Source: Mycobacterium kiyosense
Lineage (GTDB): Bacteria; Actinomycetota; Actinomycetes; Mycobacteriales; Mycobacteriaceae
DNA length: 64,000 nucleotides
Assembly (NCBI GenBank): GCA_021654635.1
Contig: AP025179.1
Coordinates: 5,022,001-5,086,000, forward strand
Direction: 5' to 3'
Positions 1 through 9,375 of this stretch are shown piece by piece. Position 1 is the first letter of the stretch. Every line of letters starts with the position of its first letter. Below the pieces are notes generated by a model. That model was not told the origin of the DNA and ran no database searches. It was given only the letters and a program-made list of their open reading frames with translations. The translations under genes and the position numbers were made by a program.

Positions 1-948
1 TGTCGCCACGCCGGCGTAGGCGAACGACTTGAGGAAGTACATCGGGAAGGCCACCGTCGCCGCCATGGACAGCGCGACGGTGACGGCCGAGAAGATCACC
101 GTGCGACCGGACGTGGCCATGGTGCGGATCAGCGCCTGTTCGCGATCCCAGCCCTCAGCCAACTCGTCGCGGTAGCGGCTGATGATGAGCAGCGTGTAGT
201 CGATGGCCATGGCCAGGGCCAGGCCCAGCGCGGTACTCAGGTTCAGCGCGAAGATCGACACCTCGGTGGCGAAGGTGACCAGGCGCAACACCGACATCGA
301 ACCGACGACGGCCAGCGCGCCCAGCGCCATCGGCAGCGCCGCGGTCAGCAGCCCGCCGAACACCCACACCAGCACCAGGAAGCTGAAGGGGATCGCGATC
401 ATCTCCATGACCAGCAGGTCGGCCTGGTTCTGCTTGTTGATCTGGGCGTATTCCATGGCCGCACCGCCGGCCTGGACGGTGACACCGCCGCGATCGTGGA
501 TGATCCGGTCGGAGAGGGTCTGCGCGTTCTTCTGCACGTCGTTCTCGCCACCCTTGAGGTTGACCACGATCAGCCCGGTCTTGCCGTCTCTGCTGATCAG
601 GTCGGTGGCAGCCGCGGGCGGCACGGTCCACGGGGAGGTGGCGTTATAGACCAGCGGTGAGCCTTTGAGCTGGTCGACGAGGTCGGTGCCGACCTTGCGG
701 GCCCGATCGCTACCGGCTCCGTCGGGTGCGGTGACCAGGATCAGCAGTTGCTGGCCGCTCTGACCGAATTTGTCGTTCAACACCGAGATGGCGCGGGCCG
801 ACTCGGAGTTGGGATCCTGGAAGCCGCCCGGCGAGAGGCTGTTGGCGACGGGGATACCGAACACGGCCGCGGCAATGAAAACGAGAACCGCGATGCCGAT
901 GATCCGCCGGGGTGCCCTGATGGCCATTCGCGCGATCGCTTGCAGCAT
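1..948 (-). CDS. mmpL13: MmpL family RND transporter, N-terminal part (MmpL13-like)
   Basis: The first 316 residues of an MmpL lipid exporter are visible; the gene runs off the left edge. A hydrophobic segment at about residues 17-36 is followed by a periplasmic domain (about 40-180) and then a packed set of membrane helices from about residue 185. The segment with ALAMDYTLLIISRYRDEL is the usual MmpL helix carrying the Asp-Tyr pair that takes part in proton relay. ATG at 948 is chosen; another ATG lies seven nucleotides upstream out of this frame. MmpL proteins export lipids or siderophores across the inner membrane. Position next to an Rv1144-like SDR and mcr matches M. tuberculosis mmpL13, which is split into two genes in H37Rv; whether it is split here cannot be seen. 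Substrate unknown. Confidence 0.8.
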   Translation of the reverse strand, partial: MLQAIARMAIRAPRRIIGIAVLVFIAAAVFGIPVANSLSPGGFQDPNSESARAISVLNDKFGQSGQQLLILVTAPDGAGSDRARKVGTDLVDQLKGSPLVYNATSPWTVPPAAATDLISRDGKTGLIVVNLKGGENDVQKNAQTLSDRIIHDRGGVTVQAGGAAMEYAQINKQNQADLLVMEMIAIPFSFLVLVWVFGGLLTAALPMALGALAVVGSMSVLRLVTFATEVSIFALNLSTALGLALAMAIDYTLLIISRYRDELAEGWDREQALIRTMATSGRTVIFSAVTVALSMAATVAFPMYFLKSFAYAGVAT

Positions 949-1004
949 GTGTCATCCCTCCGCCGACGGCGCGGCCCCCCCGACAAGACTGCACCAAACC
1001 CGCG

Positions 1005-1026
1005 TTAACTTAGCAACGTTAAGTTA
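1005..1026. promoter_or_regulatory. Candidate operator upstream of mmpL13
   Basis: An inverted repeat with arms TAACTT and AAGTTA and a 9-nt spacer lies about 57 bp upstream of the MmpL start; AACGTT inside it is itself palindromic. This arrangement resembles a repressor site controlling the transporter. No regulator gene is adjacent, so the binding protein is unknown. Confidence 0.3.
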
Positions 1027-1176
1027 CAAGTGTCAAACAACCACCGTCGTTGACACGAACGCAGATGAGCCGCGGTTCAACCGGCATCGAATTGGGTAAC
1101 CTGGCGCGGCGCGGCGAACCCTACCCACCGGTAAGAATTGCCACCATTTTCCGAATCGTGACTCAAAGATTCCTTA

Positions 1177-1332
1177 ATGCGCGCTCCTACGCTCAATGTC
1201 ATGTGGATCGACGACACCAGTGCCGATGTCATCAAGGCTGACTTCGAGGCTCTCTACCACGGCGACATGCTCGTGGAGGGTGAGACTTCCGAGCAGTTCG
1301 AAGATTGGCAACCCCTTCCGACAGCGAGTTGA
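1177..1332 (+). CDS. Small 51-aa hypothetical protein
   Basis: An ATG-initiated frame of 51 codons lies in the gap between divergent mmpL13 and the convergent SDR. The product is acidic (many Asp and Glu, for example MWIDDTSADVIKADFEALYHG) with no signal peptide or membrane segment. It ends about 100 bp before a strong hairpin terminator, which fits a short monocistronic transcript. I do not recognise the family. Codons look mycobacterial (GAC, GCC, ATC), but no clear Shine-Dalgarno is seen and the ORF could be fortuitous. Confidence 0.4.
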   Translation: MRAPTLNVMWIDDTSADVIKADFEALYHGDMLVEGETSEQFEDWQPLPTAS

Positions 1333-1399
1333 GGTAACACGATGGGCGTAATAGCGCGGCTTTTGATGGCCGAACCGACCGTCTCCCGTTGGTTTCGTC

Positions 1400-1433
1400 G
1401 ATAGACCGATCAAACCGATAGACCGATCAAGTA
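1400..1433. repeat. Two tandem 17-bp direct repeats
   Basis: The 13-bp word ATAGACCGATCAA occurs twice in tandem with a 17-nt period, directly upstream of the hairpin at 1436. It may be an activator site or replication-slippage product; nothing else identifies it. Confidence 0.5.
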
Positions 1434-1435
1434 GC

Positions 1436-1471
1436 AAAGCCCCCTGACCGCGGCGTGCGGCAGGGGGCTTT
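1436..1471. terminator. Bidirectional intrinsic terminator
   Basis: A perfect 11-bp stem (AAAGCCCCCTG paired with CAGGGGGCTTT) closes a 14-nt loop; the A run on one side and T run on the other allow termination on both strands. It separates the small plus-strand ORF from the minus-strand SDR gene and ends the mcr-SDR transcript. Confidence 0.85.
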
Positions 1472-1495
1472 CGCTGTCCGGGGAGTGGCTGGAGG

Positions 1496-2260
1496 TTACC
1501 GAGGCGCCATCCTGATCGCGCCATCCAGACGGATGACCTCACCGTTGAGCATCGGGTTCTGCACGATGTGCACCGCCAGCGCACCGTACTCGTCGGGGTC
1601 GCCCAATCGCGCCGGATGCGGCACCTGCTTGCCCAGTGACTTCTGCGCTTCCTCGGGCAGCGAACCCAGCAGCGGGGTCTTGAACAGCCCGGGCGCGATG
1701 GTCACCACCCGGATCAGCTCGCGCGCAAGATCACGGGCGATCGGCAACGTCATGCCGACCACGCCGCCCTTGGACGCCGAGTAAGCGGCCTGGCCGATCT
1801 GCCCTTCGAATGCCGCCACCGATGCGGTGTTGATGATGACGCCGCGCTCCGGGGAGTCCGGCGGGCCGATCGGGTCGGTCTTGGCGATGCGCTCGGCCGC
1901 CAGTCGCAGCACGTTGAAAGTGCCGATCAGGTTGACCCCGACCACCTTCTTGAACCCGTCCAGCGGGAACGGACCATCCTTGGACAGCGTCTTGATCGCG
2001 TTGCCGATACCCGCACAGTTGACGTTGATGCGCAGCGGACCCAGCGATTCGGCCAGATCGAGTGCGGCACTGACGGCCTGCTCGTCGGTGACGTCGGCTT
2101 GCGCGAAGCGTGCCCGGTCGCCGAGCTCGGCGACCGCGTCCTCTCCCCGCAGGTCCAGCACCACCACCTGCGCTCCCGCGTCCAGCAGCCGCTTGGTGGT
2201 GGCCAGGCCCAAGCCTGACGCTCCCCCGGTGACGACTGCGACGGCGTCCCTGATCTCCAC
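1496..2260 (-). CDS. SDR family 3-hydroxyacyl-CoA dehydrogenase (Rv1144-like)
   Basis: A 254-residue classical short-chain dehydrogenase. TGGASGLG near the N-terminus binds the nucleotide, DLRG follows the second strand (NAD preference), and NCAG, Ser in NTASVA and the YSASK pair form the active site. It closely resembles type II 3-hydroxyacyl-CoA dehydrogenase (HSD17B10 family), acting on short branched acyl-CoA. GTG at 2260 is preferred because an AAAAGGGG ribosome site precedes it by the right distance, although the frame is open upstream. It lies 57 bp downstream of mcr on the same strand, as in M. tuberculosis Rv1143-Rv1144, suggesting joint work in degradation of methyl-branched acyl chains (cholesterol side chain, pristanate-type lipids). 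Confidence 0.85.
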   Translation of the reverse strand: MEIRDAVAVVTGGASGLGLATTKRLLDAGAQVVVLDLRGEDAVAELGDRARFAQADVTDEQAVSAALDLAESLGPLRINVNCAGIGNAIKTLSKDGPFPLDGFKKVVGVNLIGTFNVLRLAAERIAKTDPIGPPDSPERGVIINTASVAAFEGQIGQAAYSASKGGVVGMTLPIARDLARELIRVVTIAPGLFKTPLLGSLPEEAQKSLGKQVPHPARLGDPDEYGALAVHIVQNPMLNGEVIRLDGAIRMAPR

Positions 2261-2317
2261 TTTCGCCCCTTTTGTCCGGTCCGCGCCCTGGCGGGCCAAC
2301 CTACTGGTTGGTTGGGA

Positions 2318-3397
2318 CTATACCCAGTCCGCGAGCACGGCTTCGATGTCCCCTGCCTTAGCCGGGCGTGGCTGTTCCGGCGCGGTCCGGGAGAAGCGCG
2401 GCGCCGGCATCGGCTGCAGCCCGCCGTTCACCTCGTAGAACGTCTTGCGCTCGGTGATGTGCGGCTCGGTCTCCACTTCGCCGAACGCCAGGATCGGGGT
2501 GACGCAGGCGTCGGAATCGGCGAACACCTTGGCCCAATGGTCGCGGTCGCGGCTGGCGAACGTCTCGGTCAGGATCGCCCGCAGCTCCGGCCAGCGCGAG
2601 ACGTCGTTCTGCGCCGGCAGGTCGGCCCCCTCCAGCCCCAGACCGGCCAGCAGGGCCGCGTAGAACTGCGGTTCGATGGAGCCCACCGCGACGTAGCGGC
2701 CGTCGGCGCACTCGTAGGTGTCGTAGTACGGGGCGCCGCCGTCGAGCATGTTGGTGCCGCGGGTGTCAGTCCACATGCCCGAGGCGCGCATCTGCCACAT
2801 CATCTGCACCAGCACGCTGGAGCCGTCGATCATCGCCGCGTCGACCACCTGGCCCTTGCCGGAACTCTGCCGTTCGTACAACGCCGACAGGATGCCTACC
2901 AGCAGGAACATCGAGCCGCCACCGAAGTCGCCGACCAGGTTCAGCGGCGGCACGGGCCGCTCACCCTTGCGACCGATCGAGTGCAGGATGCCGTTGAGGG
3001 AGATGTAGTTGATGTCGTGGCCGGCCTGCTGACTGCGCGGGCCGGTCTGCCCCCACCCGGTCATCCGGGCGTAGATCAGCCGCTCGTTGACCTTGGCGCA
3101 GTCTTCGGGCCCCAGGCCCAGCCGCTCGGTGACGCCGGGCCGGTAGCCCTCGATCAACACGTCGGCCTTTGCGATCAGCTGCAGCACCCGCTTGCGGTCC
3201 TCCTCGGACTTCAGGTCGGCGCCCACCAGACGCCTGCTACGGCTCATCGCGTCCGACACCACACCGCGCGGACCGCTCGACGGCCGCTCGACGCGGACCA
3301 CGTCGGCCCCGAGATCTCCCAGAATCATGGAGGCATGCGGGCCGGGGCCGATACCGGCCAGCTCGACAACACGCAATCCGTTCAGTGGTCCCGCCAT
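2318..3397 (-). CDS. mcr: Alpha-methylacyl-CoA racemase Mcr
   Basis: A 359-aa class III CoA-transferase fold protein that interconverts 2R- and 2S-methylacyl-CoA so that branched chains can enter beta-oxidation. The catalytic residues known for M. tuberculosis MCR (His126, Asp156, Glu241) appear here one position later: His127 in AGHDINY, Asp157 in GDFGGGSM and Glu242 in SIEPQFY. Length and the N-terminus [15 protein letters not shown] match the family. It is the first gene of a two-gene unit with the downstream SDR and is divergent from echA10, so three enzymes of branched acyl-CoA breakdown share one locus. Cytoplasmic. Confidence 0.95.
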   Translation of the reverse strand: MAGPLNGLRVVELAGIGPGPHASMILGDLGADVVRVERPSSGPRGVVSDAMSRSRRLVGADLKSEEDRKRVLQLIAKADVLIEGYRPGVTERLGLGPEDCAKVNERLIYARMTGWGQTGPRSQQAGHDINYISLNGILHSIGRKGERPVPPLNLVGDFGGGSMFLLVGILSALYERQSSGKGQVVDAAMIDGSSVLVQMMWQMRASGMWTDTRGTNMLDGGAPYYDTYECADGRYVAVGSIEPQFYAALLAGLGLEGADLPAQNDVSRWPELRAILTETFASRDRDHWAKVFADSDACVTPILAFGEVETEPHITERKTFYEVNGGLQPMPAPRFSRTAPEQPRPAKAGDIEAVLADWV

Positions 3398-3535
3398 GGT
3401 TTGAACCCTTTCGTCTACGTCGACGCCCTAACAAACGGTTGTTCACATATTCGCAGCGTCGCTGCGGGCGCTGCACACCGGTCCCCGACGCAGCCGCGCG
3501 CAGCCGCTCGCCGGGGGTCACTTAATGTGAGCCGC

Positions 3536-4350
3536 ATGTCCGATTCAGGAATTGCCAGCCTCGCACCCGTCGACGGCCTCCAAGTCAAGCTCACCGACGG
3601 AGTGCTCTCGGTGACCATCGACCGTCCCGACAGTCTCAACTCGCTGATCACCCCCGTCATCACCGGCCTGGCCAACGCCATGGAGGCCGCAGCCACCGAT
3701 CCGGGGGTCCGGGTGGTGCGGCTCGGCGGAGCCGGCCGCGGCTTCTGCTCCGGCGCCGGCATCAGCGCCGACGACATGAGCGGCGACGGCGGCGCCCCGC
3801 CGGACGAGATCATTCTGGAAATCAACCGGCTGATCCGTGCCATCACCACGTTGCCGCACCCGGTGGTGGCGGTGGTGCAGGGACCGGCCGCCGGCGTCGG
3901 GGTCTCCATCGCGTTGTCCTGCGACGTCGTATTGGCTTCCGAGAAGGCGTTTTTTCATGCTCGCCTTCACCAAGATCGGCCTGATGCCCGACGGTGGCGC
4001 GTCGGCGTTGATCGCCGCCGCGATCGGCCGGGTCCGGGCGATGCGGATGGCCCTGCTGCCCGAGCGGTTGACGGCCACCGAGGCGCGCGACTGGGGGGCT
4101 GGTCACCGAGGTTTACCCGGCCGAGAAATTCGACGCCGAGGTGGACAAGGTGATCGCCCGACTGCTGGCCGGCCCGGCGGTGGCGTTCGGCAAAACCAAG
4201 GCCGCGATCAACGCCGCCACCCTGACCGAACTGGACGACGCGCTGGAGCGCGAATTCCGCGGCCAGTCCGGCCTGTTGCGAGCGCCCGACTTCAAAGAGG
4301 GCACCAAGGCGTTCCAGGAGCACCGCGCCCCGAACTTCACCGATTCCTGA
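3536..4350 (+). pseudogene. echA10: Enoyl-CoA hydratase EchA10-like, two frameshifts
   Basis: A crotonase-family gene of about 270 codons in three frames. Residues from MSDSGIASLAPVDG through GFCSGAGISADDM (oxyanion-hole region) to SEKAFF are in frame 2; the text continues in frame 3 from MLAFTKIGLMPDGG to EARDWG and in frame 1 from LVTEVYPAEKF to the stop. The breaks fall exactly at a T6 run (3950-3955) and a G6 run (4093-4098), each explained by one extra base. Removing one T and one G restores an uninterrupted protein, so sequencing error is as likely as true decay. Divergent from mcr, as Rv1142c is in M. tuberculosis; predicted role is hydration of 2-enoyl-CoA in lipid degradation. Confidence 0.75.
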
Positions 4351-4438
4351 GCGCAACTCCGGTTCGATTCGCGCGCAGCGGCAATCCCCACCGGTGTCAG
4401 CTTCGAATGACTGACATACGTGAACGGAACGGGGACCC

Positions 4439-5788
4439 GTGCCAGAGAAAAAGATTCGGTGCCTGGTAACCGGCGCCACCGGTTACATCGGAGCCCGCCT
4501 GGCGCCACGCCTGCTCGACGACGGCCACCAGGTGCGTGCGCTAGCACGTAACCCGGACAAGTTGGCGCACGTGCCGTGGCGCTCACGAGCCGAGGTGGCC
4601 AAAGGTGATCTGGGCGATGTCGACTCGCTGATCGTGGCGTTCGAGTACGTCGACGTCGTCTACTACCTGGTGCACTCGATGGGCGGGTCCGGAGATTTTG
4701 CGGCCGCCGAGGCCGAGTCGGTGCGCAACGTGGTGACCGCCGCCCGGCGCTCCGGAGTCCGGCGGGTGGTGTACCTGGGTGGCCTGCACCCCGAGAACGG
4801 TCCGCTCTCGCCGCACCTGGAATCACGCCGGGCGGTGGGTGAGCAATTGATCGACTCGGGCATCGAAACGGTCGTTCTGCAGGCTGGGGTGGTAATCGGG
4901 TCCGGGTCGGCGTCGTTCGAGATGATCCGTCATCTCACCGACCGCCTGCCGGTGATGACGACGCCGAAGTGGGTGCACAACCGGATCCAGCCGATCGCGG
5001 TCAGCGACGCGCTGCACTACCTGGCCGCCGCTGCGACCGCGTCGGTGCCGGAATCCCGGACCTGGGATATCGGCGGCCCCGACGTGCTCGAGTATGGCGA
5101 CATGATGCGGACCTACGCCCAGGTCGCCGGACTGCGCCGGCGCCGCCTGATCGTGCTGCCGTTCCTGACGCCGACCATCGCCAGTCTGTGGGTCGGTACG
5201 GTCACCCCGATCCCGCCCAAGCTGGCCCGGCCGCTCATCGAATCGCTGGAATGCGATGCGGTGATGCGCAATTCGGACGTCGACGACATCATCGACCCGC
5301 CGCCGGGCGGCCCGACCGGCTACCGACGAGCCGTCGAACTCGCGCTGGGTGGCGCGGCGCGTGGTCAGGTCGACGCCGACTGGGGCTCGCAGCCCGCCGA
5401 GGCGCTGCCCAGCGACCCGGACTGGGCCGGCGAGATCGTCTACACCGATACCCGGACCGTCACCACCGCGTCCGCACCCGACGACGTATGGCGCGCGGCC
5501 GAGCGCGCCATCACCGACCCTGGCTGGCAGGTGGTGGCGCGGGAACCCGGCCGGGTGCTGCGGCTGCGCGGCACCGAGCGCTCGCCGGGCCAGGCGTGGC
5601 TGGAGCTCGCAGTTACGCCGAACATCGGCGGCGGAACGACCTACACGCAGCGGTCGACCTTTGTGCCCAGCGGGATTCCCGGGCGGGTGTACTGGTTCGC
5701 TTCGTGGCCGGCGCGGGTCGCGGCGTTACGAGAGCTGACCCGCCGGGTGGTCAGACCCCGAACAGCGGAGGCAGTGCAAGCACCATGA
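4439..5788 (+). CDS. NAD(P)-dependent epimerase-like protein with C-terminal DUF2867-type domain
   Basis: A 449-aa protein with a GTG start. The N-terminal half is an atypical SDR (NmrA/epimerase-like): TGATGYIGARL binds the dinucleotide, LARNPDKL follows, and YYLVHSM and VVYLGG sit at strand ends. The C-terminal 150 residues (from about 320) resemble the SRPBCC-like DUF2867 domain often fused to such proteins. No substrate is known for the family. Its last 38 nt overlap the 3' end of the convergent CPBP protease gene. A second, shorter relative lies at 6470-7630 on the other strand, so the locus holds a divergent paralogue pair. Confidence 0.75.
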   Translation: MPEKKIRCLVTGATGYIGARLAPRLLDDGHQVRALARNPDKLAHVPWRSRAEVAKGDLGDVDSLIVAFEYVDVVYYLVHSMGGSGDFAAAEAESVRNVVTAARRSGVRRVVYLGGLHPENGPLSPHLESRRAVGEQLIDSGIETVVLQAGVVIGSGSASFEMIRHLTDRLPVMTTPKWVHNRIQPIAVSDALHYLAAAATASVPESRTWDIGGPDVLEYGDMMRTYAQVAGLRRRRLIVLPFLTPTIASLWVGTVTPIPPKLARPLIESLECDAVMRNSDVDDIIDPPPGGPTGYRRAVELALGGAARGQVDADWGSQPAEALPSDPDWAGEIVYTDTRTVTTASAPDDVWRAAERAITDPGWQVVAREPGRVLRLRGTERSPGQAWLELAVTPNIGGGTTYTQRSTFVPSGIPGRVYWFASWPARVAALRELTRRVVRPRTAEAVQAP

Positions 5789-6473
5789 TCAGGCCCCAGA
5801 AGAAATGGGTCAGCATCGGCGCCAGCACCCCGCCGGTGGCGCGGCGCTCCAGCGCGCACACGGCGCCCAGGATGATCGCGGCGAACCCCAGCATCGGGTT
5901 ACCGCTGGCCAGGGTCGCGAACACGTACAGCACCGTGGAGATCACCAGCGGGTAGCGCCGGCCCAGCGCGGTGAACAGGGCGCCGCGGAAGAACATCTCC
6001 TCGGCCACTCCGTTGATCACCGTGATCAGCACCACCAGCAGGAACGAGCCCTGATGGCTGAGCAGCAGAACCCGGGTGATCAGGTCGGACACCGGCGGTA
6101 TCTCCCGGGCAATCAGGCCGCCCAGCAGGAAGGCGCCGCCGAGCAGCAACCCGATGCTGGTCCCGGTGATCACCGGACGCTGATTGCGCCCGCGCCAACA
6201 GATGCCACCGAGGTGCAGCGGCCCGGACAGCCAGGCGCCGCCGGCCCACACCACCGCCAGCAACAGCGTCAGCCAGTAGAAGCTCGTCTCACCGGGCGAG
6301 GTGCGCAAGGTGAAGCCCAGCGTCACCGCACCGAGCACCAGCGTGACGGCGACGACGACGCGCCGCCGCAATATCAGCGCGGGCGGTTCGTGATGGGGCA
6401 CGGCGACATTGGTGATCGCGCGGCGAAACTCCTGCGCCGCGCTGACACGGTGCGGGGTGGCGGTATCAGTCAT
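5751..6473 (-). CDS. CPBP family intramembrane metalloprotease
   Basis: A 240-aa integral membrane protein of the CAAX protease/bacteriocin-processing (ABI) family. Glu158-Glu159 with Arg163 (EEMFFRG) and His223 (LTHFFWG) are the conserved metal-binding and catalytic residues; hydrophobic stretches lie at about 38-58, 66-85, 103-122, 143-155, 176-205 and 219-236. ATG at 6473 overlaps the stop of the upstream epimerase gene as ATGA, so the two are translationally coupled. Targets of mycobacterial CPBP proteases are unknown; CAAX-like prenyl processing is not implied. Confidence 0.8.
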   Translation of the reverse strand: MTDTATPHRVSAAQEFRRAITNVAVPHHEPPALILRRRVVVAVTLVLGAVTLGFTLRTSPGETSFYWLTLLLAVVWAGGAWLSGPLHLGGICWRGRNQRPVITGTSIGLLLGGAFLLGGLIAREIPPVSDLITRVLLLSHQGSFLLVVLITVINGVAEEMFFRGALFTALGRRYPLVISTVLYVFATLASGNPMLGFAAIILGAVCALERRATGGVLAPMLTHFFWGLIMVLALPPLFGV

Positions 6474-7630
6474 GCAAAGCGGACCTTCGGGGTCAGGGCG
6501 AGCAGGATGTCCAAGCTGGTGCGCAGCGCGCCGGCCAGCGGGCCGGGAACCGCGTTCACCAGACGCAGCGTAGGCCGCACGACAGCGGGTGTCACCGTCC
6601 CGGCCAGCCGGCGGATACGCAGCGCGTCGCCGCCGGCCCACCCCGGGTCGGTGTCGGCCAGATGATGCGGGTCGGACAGCGCGTTGACGGGCCGGGCCGG
6701 TTCGTTCGGGTGACCGGACAGGGCCAGCGCGATCGCCTCGTCGGGGCCCAGCAGGCCGCCGGGGGGCTTAGGCACCAGTGCGGTCAGGCCGGTGCCCGAG
6801 GCGCGCATCGGATGATCCAGCGACTCCACCAGGTCACTGGCCAAACCGCTGGGCACCGGCAGGGCCAGCGTGGTGAACAGCGAGGCGATCGACGTGTCGA
6901 TGTGCGGCACCCGCCAGGCAGCATGCCAACGGCCCGATATGTGGGCGTATTTCTTGAGCAGCTCGCGGTACGACGTGGTCTCGGGGCCACTGATGTCGTA
7001 GGCCCCGGCCGGCACCCGCGCGGCGTCGGCCGCTGCGACCAGGTAGTACAGCACGTCGCGGATCGAGATCGGGTCCAGGTCGTTGTGCATCCAGCCCGGC
7101 ATCGGCATGACCGGGAAACGGTCGCCCACGTAGCGCAGAATCTCGAACGACGTGGATCCCGCCCCGATGATCAGCGCCGCACCCAGCCAGACCAGGTCCG
7201 GCCCGCCCTCGACGGTGAGCGCGTGGGCGACTTCGGCCCGGCTGGTCAGGTGCTCGGACAGGGTGTCGTCGTCAGGCACGAAGCCGCCCAGATAGACGAT
7301 CCGCGCTACTTTGGCTTGTTTGGCGGCGTCAGCGACGTTGGCGGCCGAAGCATTGTCGATGTCGCGGAACCCGTCCTGCCCGATCCCGTGGATCAGGTAA
7401 TAAATCACGTCGATGGGGCCGCCCGCCTCGGTGGCGCCGGTCAGCGCCGCGTGCGTCTGCTTCGGATCCGATGCGTCCAATTGCACCGGCTCAACGTCTT
7501 CGAACCAACCGAAATCCTTGAGCCTGACCGGATTTCGGGTAGCCGCCAGTACCTCGTGCCCCTCGGCCAGCAACTCGGTGATCAGCCGTGAGCCCACATA
7601 TCCGGTGGCACCCGTCACCAGAATCCGCAT
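6470..7630 (-). CDS. SDR-like NAD(P)H-binding protein (NmrA/epimerase type)
   Basis: A 386-aa protein starting MRILVTGATGYVGSRL, with a Rossmann glycine motif, followed by YYLIHGIGQDGF and RIVYLGGFVP. It is homologous to the N-terminal part of the protein at 4439-5788 but lacks its DUF2867-type tail and has a different C-terminal 80 residues. Related proteins bind NADP(H) and act as reductases or redox sensors; no substrate can be assigned. It heads a two-gene unit with the CPBP protease through an ATGA overlap and is divergent from the methyltransferase gene at 7849. Confidence 0.75.
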   Translation of the reverse strand: MRILVTGATGYVGSRLITELLAEGHEVLAATRNPVRLKDFGWFEDVEPVQLDASDPKQTHAALTGATEAGGPIDVIYYLIHGIGQDGFRDIDNASAANVADAAKQAKVARIVYLGGFVPDDDTLSEHLTSRAEVAHALTVEGGPDLVWLGAALIIGAGSTSFEILRYVGDRFPVMPMPGWMHNDLDPISIRDVLYYLVAAADAARVPAGAYDISGPETTSYRELLKKYAHISGRWHAAWRVPHIDTSIASLFTTLALPVPSGLASDLVESLDHPMRASGTGLTALVPKPPGGLLGPDEAIALALSGHPNEPARPVNALSDPHHLADTDPGWAGGDALRIRRLAGTVTPAVVRPTLRLVNAVPGPLAGALRTSLDILLALTPKVRFA

Positions 7631-7848
7631 TTGTTCAACCTATCCGTCGACGATTTGGCCCCCGCAGGCCGCTACGCCCCGACCGCGTTCCCCGATCTAG
7701 TACCCCGCCCGGGGCCGGGTGAACCCGGCCAGGTCAGGACGGCGTTGTGAACTTGTCCGGCGGCGAGGACGTGACACAAACGACTCCGGCGCCGCCACCA
7801 TGGGTCCGGCGTTTTGCCGGGAGTCGGTGCTTTTAGAGTGGTGACACG

Positions 7849-8349
7849 ATGTATTACCTGCTGATCTTGGCGGTCGTGCTGGAGCGGCTGGCCGAACTGG
7901 TGGTGTCAAAGCGCAACGCCGCATGGTCGTTCGCTCAGGGCGCCAACGAGTTTGGCCAGCGCCACTATGTGGCGATGGTGACCCTGCATACCGCCCTGCT
8001 GGTCGGCTGCCTGGTCGAGCCGTGGGCTTTGCACCGCCCGTTCATCGGTTGGCTCGGTTGGCCGATGGCGGTGGTGGTGGTGCTGTGTCAGGGTCTGCGC
8101 TGGTGGTGTATCCGGTCGTTGGGCCGGCGGTGGAACACCCGCGTCATCGTGCTGCCGCACGCGCAGCTGGTCAACCGTGGCCCGTACCGGTTCATGCATC
8201 ACCCGAATTACGTTGCGGTGGTGCTCGAAGGCGTCGCCCTGCCGCTGGTACACACCGCATGGATCACGGCGCTGGTCTTCACCGTGGCCAATGCCGCCCT
8301 GCTGACGGTGCGGTTGCGGGTGGAGAACTCGGCGCTGGGCTACTCGTGA
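7849..8349 (+). CDS. Isoprenylcysteine carboxyl methyltransferase (ICMT) family membrane protein
   Basis: A 166-aa membrane protein (Rv1139c-like) with four predicted helices at about 1-18, 40-60, 66-86 and 130-152. NRGPYRFMHHPNYVAVVLEG is the ICMT/PEMT signature for SAM-dependent carboxyl or phospholipid methylation. GTGA overlap links it to the following FAD-dependent oxidoreductase. In other actinobacteria ICMT/oxidoreductase pairs accompany type III polyketide synthases; none is visible here. The substrate is unknown but likely a lipid or lipophilic quinone-like acid at the membrane. Confidence 0.85.
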   Translation: MYYLLILAVVLERLAELVVSKRNAAWSFAQGANEFGQRHYVAMVTLHTALLVGCLVEPWALHRPFIGWLGWPMAVVVVLCQGLRWWCIRSLGRRWNTRVIVLPHAQLVNRGPYRFMHHPNYVAVVLEGVALPLVHTAWITALVFTVANAALLTVRLRVENSALGYS

Positions 8350-9365
8350 ACGACCGCTTCGACACCGACCTGCTGGTGGTCGGCGGCGGGCCCGGCGGCC
8401 TGGCCACCGCGTTACATGCTCGTGCGCAAGGACTTTCGGTGATCGTGGCCGAACCTCGGCCGGACCCGATCGACAAGGCGTGCGGCGAGGGCCTGATGCC
8501 CGGCGGGTTGGCCGAACTCACCGCGCTGGGAGTCGACCCCGCGGGTATGCCGTTTCGGGGCATCGCCTACGTGAGCGAGCACCGCCGCGCCGAGGCGTTG
8601 TTTCGCACCGGCCCGGGCCGCGGCGTGCGGCGCACCACGCTGCACGCCGCGCTGTCGGCGCGTGCCAAAGAGCAAGGCGCCGAATGGATCCGGACCAAGG
8701 TGCGGGCAGTCGAACAGGATGCGCACGGGGTGAGCGCCGCCGGCCTGCGGGCGCGGTGGCTGGTCGGAGCGGACGGTTTGCATTCGGCGGTGCGGCGAGC
8801 TGTCGGAATCAAGGCCACCACCGGTACCCCACGGCGCCACGGCCTGCGCTGGCACTACCGGGTACCGGCCTTCTCGGAGTTCGTCGAGGTGCACTGGTCG
8901 CGCTGGGGCGAGGCGTACGTGACGCCCGTCGAACCGGATCTGGTCGGGGTGGCCATCCTGTCCCGGCAGCGGCCCGAATTCGATTGGTTCCCAACACTTT
9001 CTCCTCACCTGCAGGGTGCGGAACGCGGACCCGCCCGCGGCTGCGGGCCGCTACGGCAAGTGGTGTCGCGCCGGGTCGCCGGCCGGGTGTTGCTGGTCGG
9101 CGATGCCGCCGGCTACGAAGACGCGCTGACCGGCGAGGGTGTCAGCCTGGCTGTCAAGCAGGCCGGTGCGGCGGTGCGGGCCATCGCCGGGGACGTGCCG
9201 CAGTCCTACGAGCGCGCCTGGCACCGCGTCACCCGCAACTACCGACTGCTCACCCGTGGCCTGGTGCTGGCCAGCACGCCGCGGCCGGTACGGCGCGCCC
9301 TGGTGCCAGCGTGCGCGCTGCTGCCCCCGCTGTTCGGTTGGGCCGTCAACATGCTGGCCTCGTAA
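8346..9365 (+). CDS. FAD-dependent geranylgeranyl-reductase-like oxidoreductase (Rv1138c-like)
   Basis: A 339-aa flavoprotein with GTG start overlapping the ICMT stop. VVGGGPGGLATALHARAQG is the ADP-binding beta-alpha-beta fold, ACGEGLMPGG is typical of the geranylgeranyl reductase/PHBH group, ARWLVGADGLHSAVRR is the DG motif, and GDAAGYEDALTGEGVSLA the second FAD-contact motif. Likely hydroxylates or reduces a lipophilic product handled by the ICMT partner. The stop lies 10 bp from the convergent crotonase gene. Confidence 0.85.
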   Translation: MNDRFDTDLLVVGGGPGGLATALHARAQGLSVIVAEPRPDPIDKACGEGLMPGGLAELTALGVDPAGMPFRGIAYVSEHRRAEALFRTGPGRGVRRTTLHAALSARAKEQGAEWIRTKVRAVEQDAHGVSAAGLRARWLVGADGLHSAVRRAVGIKATTGTPRRHGLRWHYRVPAFSEFVEVHWSRWGEAYVTPVEPDLVGVAILSRQRPEFDWFPTLSPHLQGAERGPARGCGPLRQVVSRRVAGRVLLVGDAAGYEDALTGEGVSLAVKQAGAAVRAIAGDVPQSYERAWHRVTRNYRLLTRGLVLASTPRPVRRALVPACALLPPLFGWAVNMLAS

Positions 9366-9375
9366 CGGGGGCGGG

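Noticed and set aside
2312..3535. Long plus-strand open frame before echA10
   Set aside because: It is the antisense of mcr; its text is Arg/His/Gln-rich as expected for an opposite-strand shadow in GC-rich DNA.
7631..7848. KstR- or PrpR-type site between the epimerase and ICMT genes
   Set aside because: No match to TnnAACnnGTTnnA or TTTGCAAA was found in the gap.
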